This document shows, piece by piece, positions 29,569 to 43,432 of a stretch of 64,000 nt of DNA; within the stretch, counting starts at the first letter, position 1; each line of letters begins with the position of its first letter. The notes below the pieces were generated by a model. It was not told the origin of the DNA. It did no database searches and saw nothing but the letters and a program-made list of their open reading frames with translations. The stretch covers positions 2,424,765-2,488,764 of the forward strand of contig CALNVZ010002100.1 in NCBI GenBank assembly GCA_940671915.1. Reading direction: 5' to 3'. A program made the translations under genes and the position numbers. The DNA is from Paracentrotus lividus. Taxonomy: Eukaryota; Echinodermata; Echinoidea; Camarodonta; Echinidae.

Positions 29569-32500
29569 CTGTTTGCAGAAGAGACAAAGTACCACATAAC
29601 ATAAACGTGCATTAAAAAAACACTTGAATGGGAAATTCCATTCATATGTATTTCTCCCTACGTTTTGTATAACATATGACTAATAATTTGTTCCTGTAAT
29701 TGCATTATTTATTATATAATTCACTTACTGCGCTCGTATATCCATCAAAATCAATGAAGATAAGTTCATGTTCTATCAAAAACACATGGCATCTGACATG
29801 TCTGAGCTGATATGAATCCAGTTTGAATACTCTGCTTGCTGAAGCCCACCTTATCATGTCTAAGTTTTGAATCAAGACAACCCTTTGTCAAGGGTTCGAT
29901 TGATTATCTAACTTGAGCATACTGGTGTAACGCTCTGATCAAAGTGAATTGTCTACTGTATTTTTTCTTATACACCCTGTTAATATTTTTGCTTTCACAA
30001 CCAACAATAATGGGGCATACTTACTCGGTTCTGATATGAGCTGCAAGTCACGTAAAGGTTCCATGTGCAAACTAAAGGGAAAAAGAATAATGCAAAATAA
30101 TTCATCAAGATCTTTGTCGAAATGTCCATGTATCACTCTCGTCTGTTTTATTTCTTCATTATAATTTTTTATATCCACTGTTAGAACGCGGTTTAAAACT
30201 TTCGCTGTTTAAAAAGAATCATGGTTTAAAAGTTAAACGCTGTTGTTTAATATATCTAAACATTGTTGTTTAAAACAGGAAAAGCGCGGTTTTATAGCTT
30301 TAAACAAGCACCTGTTTAGAGATTATTAAACAGGTTTTTGTTTAAGAAGGCCGAGGCAAATGTCACGTAATAGTCATGAGCGAATAGCATCACTTGATAC
30401 ATGCAAGGTAAATCGGCGCAAAAATTCAATCATGGTGAAGGACTTATGCCTCACATATTAAAAAAAATATATACAGATGTGTTGGCTCGGTGGATAGAGC
30501 GTCTGCCTTATAAACGAAAGGTTGTGAGTTCGATACCCGGCCGCGTTAACCAAAATAACAGTTGGAGCGTTTTTATTTTTGGAGCTGAGCGTTAAACAAT
30601 ACTGTTGATATTTTAAACAACAGGTTGTTTAAACTTTTAAACAGTAAGAGCGTTAAAGTTTTAAACAACTACAGGTTGTTTAATTTTTAAACAACGCTGT
30701 GCGATTCACCGGTTAACACGCAGTTGTTTCAGATTCTAAACAACTTGTTTAATTTTTTCTAACAGTGTATAGTTTCACTTATATCATAGATGGTGAGAAG
30801 TTCATACGTACTTTAATAGTGAATAAACAAATAACTGTATTACGTGCCGACCTACAGCTACTATCCGTGGCCAGTACAAACCCCAAAATTGTGCTCTTTG
30901 TGAACTGCAGATATGGTTTTAATTCATTCAAAATCTGTGTTTGTATGTTTTAATTGTTACGCTAAGGTCAGGACAAGAACCACAAAAGACGACGTACAAA
31001 GCCACCAATCATCGGATCTTAACTTTATTTTTTTATTACAAAAAATTAAATTAAAAAAAAGGAATTAAGAGAAGTTAAAGGGTCGATAATTTTGTTGATG
31101 ATATACAGAGCAAAATTCATTACGATAACAGAAATAATACTCACTTATCATTTTCCTTCTGTATTCTGCGAACTTTACGACGTCGGTAGACGACGCAGAT
31201 CAGTATGATCGAGGATACGATCACGACGACGAAGAAAAGAATAATGCTGATCATAATGACTGCTCCACGTGATATTTGTCTTGACATCATGTTAAGACCA
31301 TCCGTCATAGGTGTGCCTCTCTGGTTGGTAGGCGTGGTTATTGAAGAGGATGGGTTGCTATTGGTCCTTGGTGACGCAGTACTGGAAGGCGTGACGTTGA
31401 TCGTGTTGCTAGTTTTATTTCGTGACGAAGAATTATTTGGTTGACTGCTTTCCGGCGATACTGACAGGTTCGGGTTATCAGTTATCGTAGAAACAGGTTT
31501 ATCTAGAAATGAAAAACATAGAGATAACATGAATAAATTGTTGAGAGTGGCGGAAAATAATACATATCAGGAATGTATCTATAACTATACACAATTGTTT
31601 TAATCATTCGTTTGCATGCCAAATTCTGCTGCACCCCCCCCCCCCCACTCCTGCGTATATGGCATGAATGTTGTAGTTTAAATAGTGTTAAGTATAGTTA
31701 CTATAATAATGCTCATTGGGTTCTGTAACGAAGTTGTCGCTAGCCCGTATAATAAACAGCAGCAATCGTCAGAATTGCTGCTGTCAAGAATAAATCATAC
31801 ATTATCTGCCTACCTGTAACTTGTATGCATCTATTCGTCGACTCATCCAACACGAATCCATCACAACATTGATAAGAGGTAAAATATGTAGTCATCTGGC
31901 GTTGTGCACTGCTGTACGCTATCATCGTTCTGTGAACAACACATATATAAACAGGTACCATAATATGTGTTTAACTGTTGGGTAGATTATAAAGATGTCA
32001 ACAAAGACCATCCATGACTTGTGTTTACTTTACTAATTCTCGGGATGAAACACTTACATCATTATTATATTGATTAGAACAGGACACAATTGGGTTCTAT
32101 TCCCGGCCGAATCATACCGAAGACTTACAAAATTGTAACTATTATGTATAGCTGCCTTCTTGCAAAGCATTTGGAAAAATTATATTAAAAAAAACAAACA
32201 GGTTGCCGAGAACTGATTTGCATATCCTAGTAACGGACACAAAACTTATCTTTATATATCATCGGGGCAGCGGAGCGTTTTTGTAAGTGGATGGGCTGAA
32301 CAGGCTGAAAATCACAAAACTGTGGTCATTTTCGCGTTTTTGTACACGTTTGCTACCTAAAGTGGAGGGGCTGAAGCCCCCAAGCCCCCTCGGTTCCGCA
32401 AATGTAACGGTGGTACCCCCACTGTCTACCGTAAATATTCTAAAAGATGTGCAATATAGATTAAACTGGGGGCTATATTGGGATGTGTTTTGGATGTGTT

Positions 32501-35003
32501 TTGAGGTGTGTTTTTAGAGGGCCTGAAGTAGTATAAAATGATTAAAAGAAAAGATATCATAATAAAAAGTATAATAGATTAATTAATCAATAGAAAATTA
32601 TTTATACGAATATAGGTTTAGCTTTGTTGATATGAATATGACTTACTTGGACTTTGCGCAACGACTGATAAGCCAGCACCAATGATATGTGACAACTGTG
32701 ATCGTCCTTGATTCACGCGTAGTCACTTCAGTCAGCTTACTAAACATAATCATGAAGATGGAGAGAACACATACAAAATTAAATTATATCATTTCAATCG
32801 GTGTAAACCATTTTTAGTTAAAGAAACTATTAAAGGCCTATTGTTTTTAAAAGGTTGACAACTAAAAGCGCATTATTATTAGGTTTTTTTTTTTTTTTTT
32901 TCAATTAAAATTTCCGAAACAGTGATAGTAGTTGTAGGCCTAGTATTTATTTAACTTGTTAGAAATGTATGAATGACGAATGGCACTGAGCAGTCATGGC
33001 AGTGGATATTTCAAAGTTTGATAGGGAAAAAACTGGCTCATGTCCTTAATTAAACAATTGTATGCGAAATCAGTGATGATGCATGCAAAATATTTTACAA
33101 CCATGAAAAAAAATTGAAAGAAAGCAAAAATTAAAAAAATAAAACAAAAAACAAAAACAATGCCAAGAGAAATTGCAATGAATGTTTATCTATAATACTG
33201 AACGTTCCATATTATAGAAGGCCCACACATGTTCTCTTTCATTTTCGTTTTAAACATTTGATCATGGAGAAATGTTGGTCTTTAACCAACTGACTATAGA
33301 CAGACTGATATTTTACATAACTGTTTACTAATATGATACTTATAAAAACATGCGCATAAATTTCTCTAATGAATGCATGTTAATAATTTGAATCAGATCA
33401 CGTTGAGGGCAAACAATGCTTATAAAATAAACTCTGCGATGACGAAAGTGAAAAGAAATCCATAGGCCATATCAATTCTAGTTGTAAACTTAAGAGATAG
33501 AGGGCGCTGCCATTCTACTCAAAGCGAACGTGCCCATTGACTTTTTTTTGGTTTTTGGACAGTTTTTCACTTTATTTTCTTTATTGTGGCGAGCAGCTAC
33601 CTTTTCAAAGAAATGTTCAACTTGAATAAGTACGCTAAGAGTCTGAATTTTTCAAAAATAGGAATAACTTATTGCAAAGGGAAAAAAGGTCCTGTCACTT
33701 GTATCAATTCGAGCCTAGTCAGATCAAATTCCTGTACAATATGGTATATTTTGCTCTCAAAATAGCTCATGCGCTGCATAGTTTTGATCCTCGATGCCGC
33801 ATTGTACTATTATAGCTTATTGTTCACAGGGCAATTAAAAGCTTGAATTCTCAGCTTTCCGGAGATGGTACATTCATTTTAATTGATTAAAAAAAAGTCC
33901 TGTCACTTTGAACATAATCATAAGAGGTTCTTTCCTCGACTAGTCAATATTTACGCTTATCACATGCATATCGCATAGAAACATGTGAACGGCGTCTTCT
34001 CAAGACTTGTGACAAGTTCACAATCTGTGTCATTGTTTTGAGCATCAATTTATATAATTGCATATTCTGATTACAACTTCAGCACAATAATGTTATAAGC
34101 TTGCCCAAATGTGTATTTCCTCCATCTGGTCTGGAGAATTATTAACTAACAACATGATAAAAGTTCTTCACTTTCTTTCATCTCCACGAGTAGATTGCTC
34201 AACCGAACGGACAATACCATTCCACTGGAGGGAAGTCTTCGTACGCGAGTTTTTGTGAGCTTATTTATTATTGCAGCCAGCTGTATAGATTTCTGCGCTT
34301 CTCAGCCGTATTTCCAACGTCACTTTGTTGCGTCTGGCCTCTTAGATAATGGACGCGCCTTGTTTAATTACGATTTAATGCCGCACATTGGTATACGTTA
34401 ACTTTACATTTTACGTAGAGTAGAATTGATATGTAAAAGTGACTTGGTAATATAGGCTAAATTGTAATAATTATAATTTTTCATGAACATGTATATTTCC
34501 AAATTGCACTTGATTCACGAAAATGGAAAATCATTGTTTTTGTATGTTTGTTACTTGTTTTGTTTTGTCCAAAATAAACTTTTAATTGTTTCTAGCCTCA
34601 ATCTTACTCCCCTACATAATATCCTACAAAGTCATTTCATGAAGTCACCCGAATAAAACTAGACAGCAATTTTCATTTCGTTTTATCATAATCGTATATT
34701 CGCTCTTTTAAAAACTCCCTATGATATGAGTTCAATATACAGACATCAAGGAAGCCTATGAAATTATGTATGCCTGTGATTAGTTATTTAAATTTCTCCA
34801 ATGCCGCATTTAAATCACTTGGTTAATAGTTTTACATTGGTTGAATTTATTTTTAACTCAAATAACCAAAGTTTACGACTCTTATGATATGATTGCTTAT
34901 GATATTCTTACCTTCGCCTTACTGTGCATATTTCAGCTAACGAAGAAGGAAGTATAATAAAGATACCCATCAGAAAAATAACATAAAGTATAAAGCGATG
35001 CAT
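28361..35003 (-). CDS. Gene B: EMI-only type I membrane receptor with long tyrosine-rich tail (637 aa)
   Basis: Six exons join in frame (1914 nt with stop): 35003-34912, 32739-32647, 31929-31814, 31502-31145, 30071-30025, 29568-28361. Signal peptide (MHRFILYVIFLMGIFIILPS...), EMI domain about 25-100 ending in CCDGF...NRC, then no EGF repeats but a Ser/Thr/Asn-rich, mucin-like stalk (101-180; NSS, NKT and NVT sequons), membrane helix 181-206, RRRKVRR, and a tail of about 430 residues. The tail has about 20 tyrosines: YAIV, YENT, YNEV, YTEV, YTDI, YAEV, YESI, YDHL, YGVL, YEPL, YDDL, YGHL, YTDM, YTIM, YCNV. Four sit in a repeated YxEVDD-like unit. YxxM suits PI3-kinase SH2 domains; YENT and YCNV suit Grb2. 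The two-part EMI exon structure matches genes A and C. Ligand and function are unknown. Confidence 0.82.
30025..30071 (-). CDS. Gene B exon 5: 47-nt microexon
   Basis: Acceptor CCTTTAG, donor GTAAGTATG. It encodes LHMEPLRDLQLISEP. Required to connect exon 4 (phase 2 out) with exon 6 (phase 1 in); direct joining of 4 to 6 hits a stop. Support is splice sites plus frame only. Confidence 0.7.
30176..30767 (+). mobile_element. TIR element carrying a tRNA-derived SINE, copy 2
   Basis: CACTGTTAGAA...TTCTAACAGTG termini and the same internal order as the element at 16749: gtttaaa-rich left arm, gaggcaaatgtcac block, tRNA-like core, tttaaacaac-rich right arm. The 34-bp palindrome of copy 1 is not conserved here. 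It lies in intron 4 of gene B. Confidence 0.8.
30476..30550 (+). ncRNA. tRNA-derived SINE head, copy 2
   Basis: A box TGGCTCGGTGG (30483-30493) and B box GAGTTCGATACC, spaced as in tRNA genes, inside the TIR element. The anticodon arm is degenerate, so not a functional tRNA. Confidence 0.6.
31145..31502 (-). CDS. Gene B exon 4: stalk and transmembrane helix
   Basis: Acceptor CATTTCTAG, donor GTGAGTATT. About 80 residues of Ser/Thr/Asn/Pro-rich stalk, then AVIMISIILFFVVVIVSSII and LICVVY followed by RRRKVRR. Phase 1 in, 2 out. Confidence 0.85.
31814..31929 (-). CDS. Gene B exon 3: second half of EMI domain
   Basis: Acceptor TTCACAG, donor GTAGGCAG. It encodes TMIAYSSAQRQMTTYFTSYQ then CCDGFVLDESTNRCIQVT. 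Twenty-one residues precede CC, the same as in gene A. Phase 2 in, 1 out. Confidence 0.85.
32647..32739 (-). CDS. Gene B exon 2: first half of EMI domain
   Basis: Acceptor TATGTTTAG, donor GTAAGTC. 93 nt in phases 2/2, equal to gene C exon 2. It encodes KLTEVTTRESRTITVVTYHW then CWLISRCAKS, with the paired EMI cysteines. Confidence 0.75.
34912..35003 (-). CDS. Gene B exon 1: signal peptide
   Basis: MHRFILYVIFLMGIFIILPS then SLAEICTVRR: a 20-residue hydrophobic core, with likely cleavage after SLA. ICT parallels the VCT of gene C. Donor GTAAGAAT after AAG, phase 2 out. The ATG is the only one that opens a signal peptide in this frame. Confidence 0.82.
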
Positions 35004-35127
35004 GGTTTATCCTTTGTTAACCTGCATGTGTGAACAAGGAAATAAATTTGTTTGAACATAAGAATAGAACATTACTATATGTATATACATACATGTATAT
35101 ACTATCAACCCTGCCGAAAAAAAACCT

Positions 35128-35285
35128 CAGTGTACCACAGTGGGAAGACAATGTGAAAATTGGCCAAATCCACACAATCGACTCTATCTGTGAACAAAGT
35201 GTCAGAGTCCTTCAAAATTTGACGACTGTGTGGGTTTGGCCCATATTCACAGTGTTTTCACGGTTTGAACACATTGTGAAAGACT
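35128..35285. repeat. Imperfect hairpin upstream of gene B
   Basis: aatgtgaaaattggccaaatccacac at the left pairs imperfectly with gtgtgggtttggcccatattcacagtgttttcac at the right. It is likely a small fold-back or MITE, about 130-280 bp upstream of the gene B start codon. Confidence 0.65.
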
Positions 35286-36019
35286 TTGTGTTTATTTCCG
35301 GCAAGGAAATTAATGAGAGATGCATTGTTGTATAATACATCATGATGGTTTCAGATTACTTAGGACACCGAATAACAACAACTTACTTTCTCATCTTGTT
35401 TGCGATGGAATGAACTATACAGCACTCTAAATGAGTATAATTTGAAAATCACCGAATCATATTGTATACAATTTTAGAATCATAAACTAGCATTCATTTT
35501 ATTTATTCATTTATACAACTGGCTTAAATTTTGTGCGATATGGTCCATTGAACATAGAGATTTGAGCCTTTGTTGAGCACTCATCAGAAAACCTCCCAAT
35601 CCAAGTTTCATTATTACGTTGAATAAAGTACGTAGTCCAAATGCGTCTTCATTCACTTTTATTTTATGTCTTTTTTTTTTTTTAGATCTTGGGCCCACAA
35701 CTTGTGGTGTCATACTTAAATTTAATAAAGATGAAGGTTTAAGAAAATTGGCATGATATATTTAATCAAACATGATATCTTTACTCAAACATAAAAATTA
35801 TACTAAACAATAACTCCAAGGAAATAGATTAACAATTTTTTTTTTAATCCATGATCTCATCTTTAAAAACATTTTTTTTTCTCGTTTGCATTTACATTAT
35901 TTACATTTATTCTTTACATAAGCGAAAATTAATTATTTGTAAAAAAAAAAAAAATTACATAAAATTTGCACCACTTGAACAGATAACAAATATTGTTAGC
36001 TGAACCTGACTACACAAAC

Positions 36020-36467
36020 TACGGTCTGTGTCAAAAAAAATGGTACAGTCGGGAAAAAAATATTGAGGTGTGAAATATTTTCAAATAATGTGTGTATGTG
36101 GTACCAAAATAAAGCCAAAAGATTTTCCCTGCTGATGCGCTTTGTTCTGTATAATTTGCTTTCGTAAAACAAAAGTTATGCTGAATTTTGTGCGACGAGG
36201 AACAAATCGAAATTGAGCACTTCATGGCTATTATGCGAAACCTATACACAAAGGCATGAGACGGCGTGCGAAAAATGGATTTTTCTTGATTGTAGAAAAC
36301 TTGTCATATCTCAAAAACTACAACACCAAATTTGATGAAAAAAAATTGCAGAGGAAAGTCTGATTTTCCTGCTTTACAAAAATATCAAACAATACCAAAT
36401 TGTGATAAACAATCATACTATAAAAAAATGTTTTCCACTAGTACCATTTCATTTGACACAGACTGTA
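36020..36467. mobile_element. MITE with TACGGTCTGTGTCA ends
   Basis: Left TACGGTCTGTGTCA plus an AAATGGTAC block, and the right end in inverse with few mismatches. TA at both tips fits Tc1/mariner-type insertion. No transposase inside. Confidence 0.75.
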
Positions 36468-36613
36468 CTTGATAAAAAAAACTTGGATGGAGAGGTTTCC
36501 TGAGGAAATGCTCATATCTTTGTGATTATTGAACCATATAACATAAAATTTCATCCAGTTGTAGAAAATGAATTGTAGTTACGGGTGTAAAGATATAAAG
36601 AATATAATGTTGT

Positions 36614-39600
36614 GATTGTGGGTGGGGACTTTAATTCAGTAATAGGCCCATTAGATTACAAAGGTACTAGACAACGACATTCTAATACCAAAGTCAGCGG
36701 ACATGTTACAATCTTATTGAAGAATATGACTTGGTTGATGTTTGGAGATATTATCATCCTACTCTAAGACAATATACAAGACATCAAAAAACACCTCAAG
36801 TATTGTCTAGGTTGGATTATATTTTGTATCAAGTAATTTTTGAGTTGTTGTGTAAAGTCAAAGATTCTACCTGGAATTCAATCAGACCACTCAGTTGTCA
36901 TTATCAGTTTAATGATTGTCAACCAAAGCGAGGTAGAGGTTATTGAAACTTAATTGCTCTCTTTTACATCATGATGCAGACTTCATCAAGTTACTAAAGG
37001 AAGAAATAAATCAATTTAAATGCGTTCATAAGGATTCAGAATGCAATCCAAACACAGTATGGGACTCCCTGAAATGTAATTTAACTGGGGTTAGCATCGA
37101 ATATTCTTCTCGGAAGAAAAAGGAGAGAATTAGAGAAAAAGAGCAGTTATTGAATGATATAGAAAAGTAGATTACAATTAAGTAATGATGCATCTGCTGA
37201 TAACCCTCATTTGTTGAGATTAGAAGAACTTGAAGGTAAATTAAACAAAATTTATGATTTTGAAGTTAAAGGATCAATAATAAGATCAAGGGTAAGATGG
37301 TTAGAAGAAGGTGAAAAGGGTACTAATATTTTTGTAACTTAGAAAATAGATCATTTCAAAAAAAACTATAACTCGAATTAAAGATGCAAAGACAATATGA
37401 CTACGGATCCGGATAACATTTTAAAAGAAATTCATTCATTTTATTCTAATCTATATTCCAATGTGGTAGAGATGTTCAAAATGATGGTTTCAATGAAGGC
37501 ATATTTGATGATCTAGATATTCCCAAGCTGTCTGAGGATGAAAAGAAAATTTAGATAAGCCTTTAACAAAACAAGAAATATTGATGTTATTAAATCTATG
37601 AAGATGAACAAACTCCTGGATTTGATGGTCTACCAATTGAATTTTCATAGTTTTGTGGCCTGATATTAATGATATTTTTAATGGATTCTTATAATTATTC
37701 CTTACAAAATGGTTTATTATCTATGTCGCAGAGAAATGGTGTTATAACCCTTCTTCCAAAGAAGGATAAGGATCCTTTGTTAGTAAAAAATTACCGGCCA
37801 ATTACATTATTGACAGTGGATTATAAGTATTAGCAAAATGTTTTGCAATACGTATGAAAAAGTTTATAAACGGCTTATCCATTCTGATCATTCAGGTTTT
37901 CTAAAAGGCAGAAATATTAGTAATAATGTACGACTTATTTTGATATTATTGAATATGTCAGGCAAATGAAATTCCTGGTGCTATATTATTACTCGATATT
38001 GAAAAGGCATTTGATAGTGTCAACCATAACTTCTTATTTAATACCTTAGAACAGTTTAATTTTGGTCCAAAATTTATTGATTTGGTAAAGACATTGTATT
38101 CTACTCGCCAGACTTATGTAATGAATAATGGATTTTATAACAATCGCATTTCGATGCAAAGAGGTATATTTCAGGGTGCCCCATTTCTCCATATTTGTTT
38201 TTACTAGTCATCGAGATTTTAGCTTTATCTATTAGCAGAATGACCGAGTTAAAGGTATAAAGATACTAGACCAAGAGGTGAAAATTTCATTATTTGCTGA
38301 TGACTCGATCTGCTTTGTGGATGATCAGGAGATTCTTTTAAAAACCTGTTCGATGTCCTGAACAAATTTGGTAGATTTTCTGGATGTAAATGAATATATC
38401 TAAAACTGAAGCTATTTGGATTGGATCTAAGAGAGGTTGTCAAGAATTTCCTTAAGAGACATGGAATACATGGAAACCTTCTAAAATTCAAATCTTTGGG
38501 AGTCAATTTTTCACTGGATTTAGGATTGATTTTTATTTGAATTACAAAGAAAAATTAAAAAGAATCAAGCAGACTATCAATTGTTGGCGAATGAGAAATC
38601 TTTCACTGATTGGTAAAGTGTGTGTTATTAAAAATTGTATTGCCACAACTGATATTTCTCTTTTTCAGTTCTTTGTATAAAATACCTCGTTCTTTTTCAA
38701 AGAGTTGAATGGAATTTTTTCAGGTTTATTTGGAACGGGGGTAAAGACAGAGTCCAAAGAAAAATTAATGTGTAATGATTATATCAAGACTGGACTGAAA
38801 ATGATTGATCCTTTAACATTTGCTAATGCTCAAAAGATGGTGTGGGTAAAAATATTTTAGATACCAATTATACTGCTCTTTGGAAGGATATTGAGTTATC
38901 TTTTTTAGTAAGTTTCAATGGTGATATTTCTTATTTGTGGAACTCTTTGGCCCGAAAGTATTTTAATTCACTTGGTAAACATACAACTTGCTGAATCTCT
39001 TCGTGTCTGGTATCTATATAGGGAGGAAGCTACTTTAGAATTTTATGGTCGTAAATTTTCAGAATTAAGTGCCTGTCAATGTCTTTGGTTCAACGGTTAT
39101 TCGATCTAAATCTAAATCCTACTTTTTTACGAATCTTGGTTTGAATAAAAATATTCTTACCTTATCTGATTATTTAATCCCCTTTTCCAGGGCATAAACT
39201 TTTTGAAGAATAGTATTAGATTTTGGTATATCTTCTGGAGATAGAAGGAAATTTAACTTCTTAATCCAAAATATCCCTGAAGCGTGGATAGAGAACTATG
39301 ATGTCGATATTGTTGGTGTCCATGAAACCATTGTTCATAAACTGGTAAATTCTAAAAAAGTTCCTAGGATGCATACACTATTTTATTTGGTTCCCATGTT
39401 CCTGAAAAAGATATGACTATTGGGGCGATATTCTACCTTTACCTGTCAATGTTAACTGGGACAAAATACACAATACTAATTTTTCTGTACAATTGAAACT
39501 AAACTAAGATCCTTTTATTTCAAATTTTTCATAAGCTATTGCTCTAAATGACTTTCTTCCAAGATTAAAAGAAGAGATTCACCTAATTGCTCGCTGTGCA

Positions 39601-40962
39601 ATAAAAAAGAGGAACAAGGTTCATTTATTTTGTGATTGTGAAAAGGTATCTCCAATTTGGCTTGATTACTAGATACAATATCGCAGAAAAATGCCAAACT
39701 TTGCAGTTCAAAATGTGTCAACTTTGAGAAAATTTTTGGATTTTGTGAAGATAAGTTTGTTTCCTATCTCTTTTTATTACTGAAAATACCACATTTATGT
39801 TAGTAAGTTTAATAACAATGTTCCAACTTTGCTATTTTAATCTTTGTTAAGAAACAAAAAGAAACTGAATATGTATTAGCTAAAAAGAGAAACAAACTAC
39901 ACATCCATTTAAAAATGGCTTTTTGATGTTTCTGTTTCCCCTACTTTCTACATTGGTCGGCGGTATATAACATAAAATTGTACCTCAGTAGAATGTATTG
40001 TAAGTAAATGTACATTTTTGCACTATTATGCTGTACATTGTAGCATACATGTATCCAGTATTCTATTACTTATAGTTTTGTTTTAATTCTTTTGAATGAA
40101 GTCACATAGTGTTTTAATAGTTGATAAAGTTGCATTATGGTACAAGCGACATGATAAAACATGATATATGCAGTAGCGGAGTCATCGGGAGGACAGAACC
40201 CCTATTGTAATAAGTCGGCACGTTGTTATGACTCTTGTTTCAACGAAATCGGTATTCATAAATTATGTCTCTAGTTCAGGTCACTTAGGTCAGGGTACAC
40301 TTCACAGTTAAAATTTGTCGTGCGTTGACGGTACTTGTGAAGAGAAAAACTCAATGAGTTGGTATGCAGTCGGCCTCGTCTTCGACGAACTTTTACAGTT
40401 GGGTTCAAGGAATTTTAGATTTTCAGGTCTTCTCTTGTTTTATTTAACCATGAAGATCAGTTTTGTTCCCTCTTTTTATTGGGTGTTTTGTCTTTTGGTG
40501 TCAAATCATCATGTTTCCACATGTACGACTTCATGTAGATTCGTCTCAGGCGGGGTTGACTGTATATCAAAAAAACTTGATCAGTATGTAACTACAGATA
40601 CGAAGTGGAATTTTAGCTGTGGGGTGTATTCGGTCTTCGGTGATAAATAACAGGACTAAAGCTCGATTCTTGTTTTTCTTGTTTACAGGGTTATATTAGA
40701 CATATAGGTCCGGTTTATAAAGAGGCTTCCTCTACTTTGTGCTTGGTACTGTATCTATTATGTCCAATGTACACATTTCCATAAATAGTCTTCTTCTTAT
40801 TTAAGTTCCTCCTTTTTTTTCTTTATGTGTTTCTATCAGTTTATTATTTTATATTATTGTTGTTGAAACTTTTTTTGTAATTGTTGATACGATGTTTTTG
40901 ATGACCTGTACTTGGATTTGTTTTTAATGAATAAAACACTTAAATATAAAAATTAAAAAAAA
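36614..40962 (+). mobile_element. L1/Tx1-like LINE, 5'-truncated, with 17-bp target duplication
   Basis: The left edge starts within the endonuclease (IVGGDFNS, later SRLDYILYQ). The reverse transcriptase follows: NYRPITLL, ILLLDIEKAFDSVNH, GIFQGAP, SLFADDSICF. A C-terminal C-x-x-C-type end (KKRNKVHLFCDCEKV) and a 3' UTR with AATAAAACAC and a poly(A) tract close it. AAAGAATATAATGTTGT flanks it at 36597-36613 and 40963-40979. The frame is broken many times by single-base changes. It lies between genes B and A. Confidence 0.9.
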
Positions 40963-40979
40963 AAAGAATATAATGTTGT

Positions 40980-43430
40980 AATTTCAATATTATACCCATC
41001 TAAAGTGCCATTGGCATTTTTTGTGAGACACGCTGTATTGTTTTTAGTTCGCACGATATGCTTAACAGGAATATATAACATATACAAACTGATTGCAGGA
41101 TAAACATAATTAGATTATTGCTTTTATATCAATCTGTTTATTCTACACTTCTACATCCGGATTTTTATAATGATATTATACTGGGAATTCCAGAGAATAA
41201 ATCTTGATGATATCATGATATTTCCGTGGAGCGCTGATATCAATGATAATTATGATTGAACAGAATGCACTTTTTGTGGCTCTGAATCAATTTGTGTCAT
41301 TCCTGGAATATTAGGCATATTTTGAAAAGGCCAAAATTGTGAAGAGAACAATTTGACGTATTACTATCATATACCCATTGTTTCTTTTGGAAATCTATTA
41401 ATGTAAATACGGATTTATGTTCTATTATTCGTTGATTGATTGAATTGATTTTTTTTTCTGCGTTTTAACAAATACAAAGTAAATACATTTACATGATATT
41501 ATTGAATGAATATAAAATAATTTACAATAATAACATTATAAAAATATTACAAAGAATAGGATACGGAATAAACCATTCGTTGAAATAATGAGATATATAT
41601 TTAAAAAAACGCATGAGACCGCCATCGTGAGCGAACAATAATCATGTTCATAAACGAACAATAATCATGAATAAAATTAAAACTGCAATGATAATTCGAT
41701 GTTTTTATTAGCATCTCAGGACACCATTTCTGAAAGTGACGTTTGATTTCTCATTTACCTTTCACGATTTCACTTTTCGACATTGACCCATATCAACTAC
41801 GTTAATCATGTTAATTTGAATCTATATAGGTCAGTGGTGCAATCTATAGATTGGATGAGATGAGTTTTTGCTTATATCTATATGTAGGTGCATCCTAGAA
41901 TCTCTCTAAAAACTCTAAGCCATTTCGGCAAGCAGACAGGAAAGCAGAGCTCACGAATTTATCTTTCAAGTTTAACTTTATAATTAATTGTTAATGACAC
42001 TATCTCGGCAAATTGACTTTTAAGAATTGACAACTATTTATAAGTTTAGGTTTCCCTTCTTACTTTATTGCAGCTTAACTGTTGTATAATAAGTTATTTT
42101 GTTACCCTGAAATATAAAACTACTTACCCCAAAAAATAGTGGATCACATATAACCAATTTCACCGTATTTTGTTGATGTAGTTTAAAAGTGATACCAAGT
42201 CAAGATGATAATCCAACAATTGGGTCTAATTTGGTGTGGTTGTAGAAGTACGCGTACTTGATAAAAGTCGACTTTTCATGCATGTGAAGTGGAACTGGTT
42301 TTGTTACAGTTATGGCTTCCCAAATCCTGTTGTACTTCCTACAACCCATCCATTAGTCTATATTGGAGTAACTCTAGTGTTCTTCCTGTACGTCCTGCTT
42401 AATGTTGTAATGATAGTCTATACACACAGACACTTATTTGACGCTATAATCAACACTTCTTGAGTATATCCAGGGGGATGGGAAGGGTGTATCGTAGCAC
42501 ATCTCCAAAGTCTTCACAACGTGCAATAGGGAGAGAGCTAGACAGTCATGTAGCAAGAAAATTGGGACTCGATTGCAGCATTACCACAATGGTTGATGAT
42601 GTTGTTGGGTTGGTTTCAATAACGCTGCCATTCGAGTTTCAAAGTTCACGCCAATATTGGGTTTAGTGAGATGACAAATAGTTTTTATTCAAGGCTTACA
42701 TAGAATGACGGGGTATTTTAACCGAACTACTCCCACCACACCGTATTTCAGGGATATTGATGAGTGTTTATATGTTTTCCAATTATTAGAAAACAATCCC
42801 ATTCATGATTCACTTTAAGCTGATATTGCACATTGACCCTGTTTTAAATCGCTCAGGAAATATTGACAATTTAATGCTTTGTCATTTTCTTTTTCTCAAG
42901 ACAATCAAAGTATAAATATGACAAGCGAAGACAAAACAAAAAGTGGCTCAATATGAAGGATGAAAGAGAAGACAGGAAGTCCAAACATAAAGGGGATTTA
43001 ATAATATATACACATGTATATATATACGCCTACTGCCCGGAAACGGGTTTGACACAGAAACTTTTAGGAATGAGATACATGATTTAATAAGGAACATGGA
43101 ATAAGATAGTACGGACAAAAGCGTTAAAGGATAGTGTAATCGAAAGTAGTTTACATCCTTAACCACTAGTTGGGTGTTGGTGTATATCTCATTCATAAAC
43201 AAATTAACATAACCAAGCAATAAATTTGAATTAAAGATTTTATTTAATTTTCATTTAAGATTTAGTAATCATCGAAAGGGGATCTTAATATTTCTACTTT
43301 GGGAATGATCGAAAATACGTAAAATGAAAAACAAGAGAAACAAAAAGAGAGCCAAACTGCTTTCACGATTGTTCTTTCTGTATATTGATGTGATGTGTTG
43401 AGCATTGTTGAGAGAGGGTGGATGGGTTGG
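40980..43430. other. Intergenic between genes B and A, no gene recognised
   Basis: AT-rich, with ORFs of only random quality. No splice-bounded conserved domain was seen. Confidence 0.5.

Positions 43431-43432
<2 letters not shown>

Noticed and set aside
28588-29595. Additional ORFs over the gene B tail exon on both strands
   Set aside because: Shadow frames of the long tail exon; only the frame in phase with exons 1-5 gives tyrosine motifs and matches the splice phase.
42236-42666. 75- and 68-aa plus-strand ORFs as a small membrane protein gene
   Set aside because: A hydrophobic run is present but there is no domain, splice context or composition change; not distinguishable from chance.
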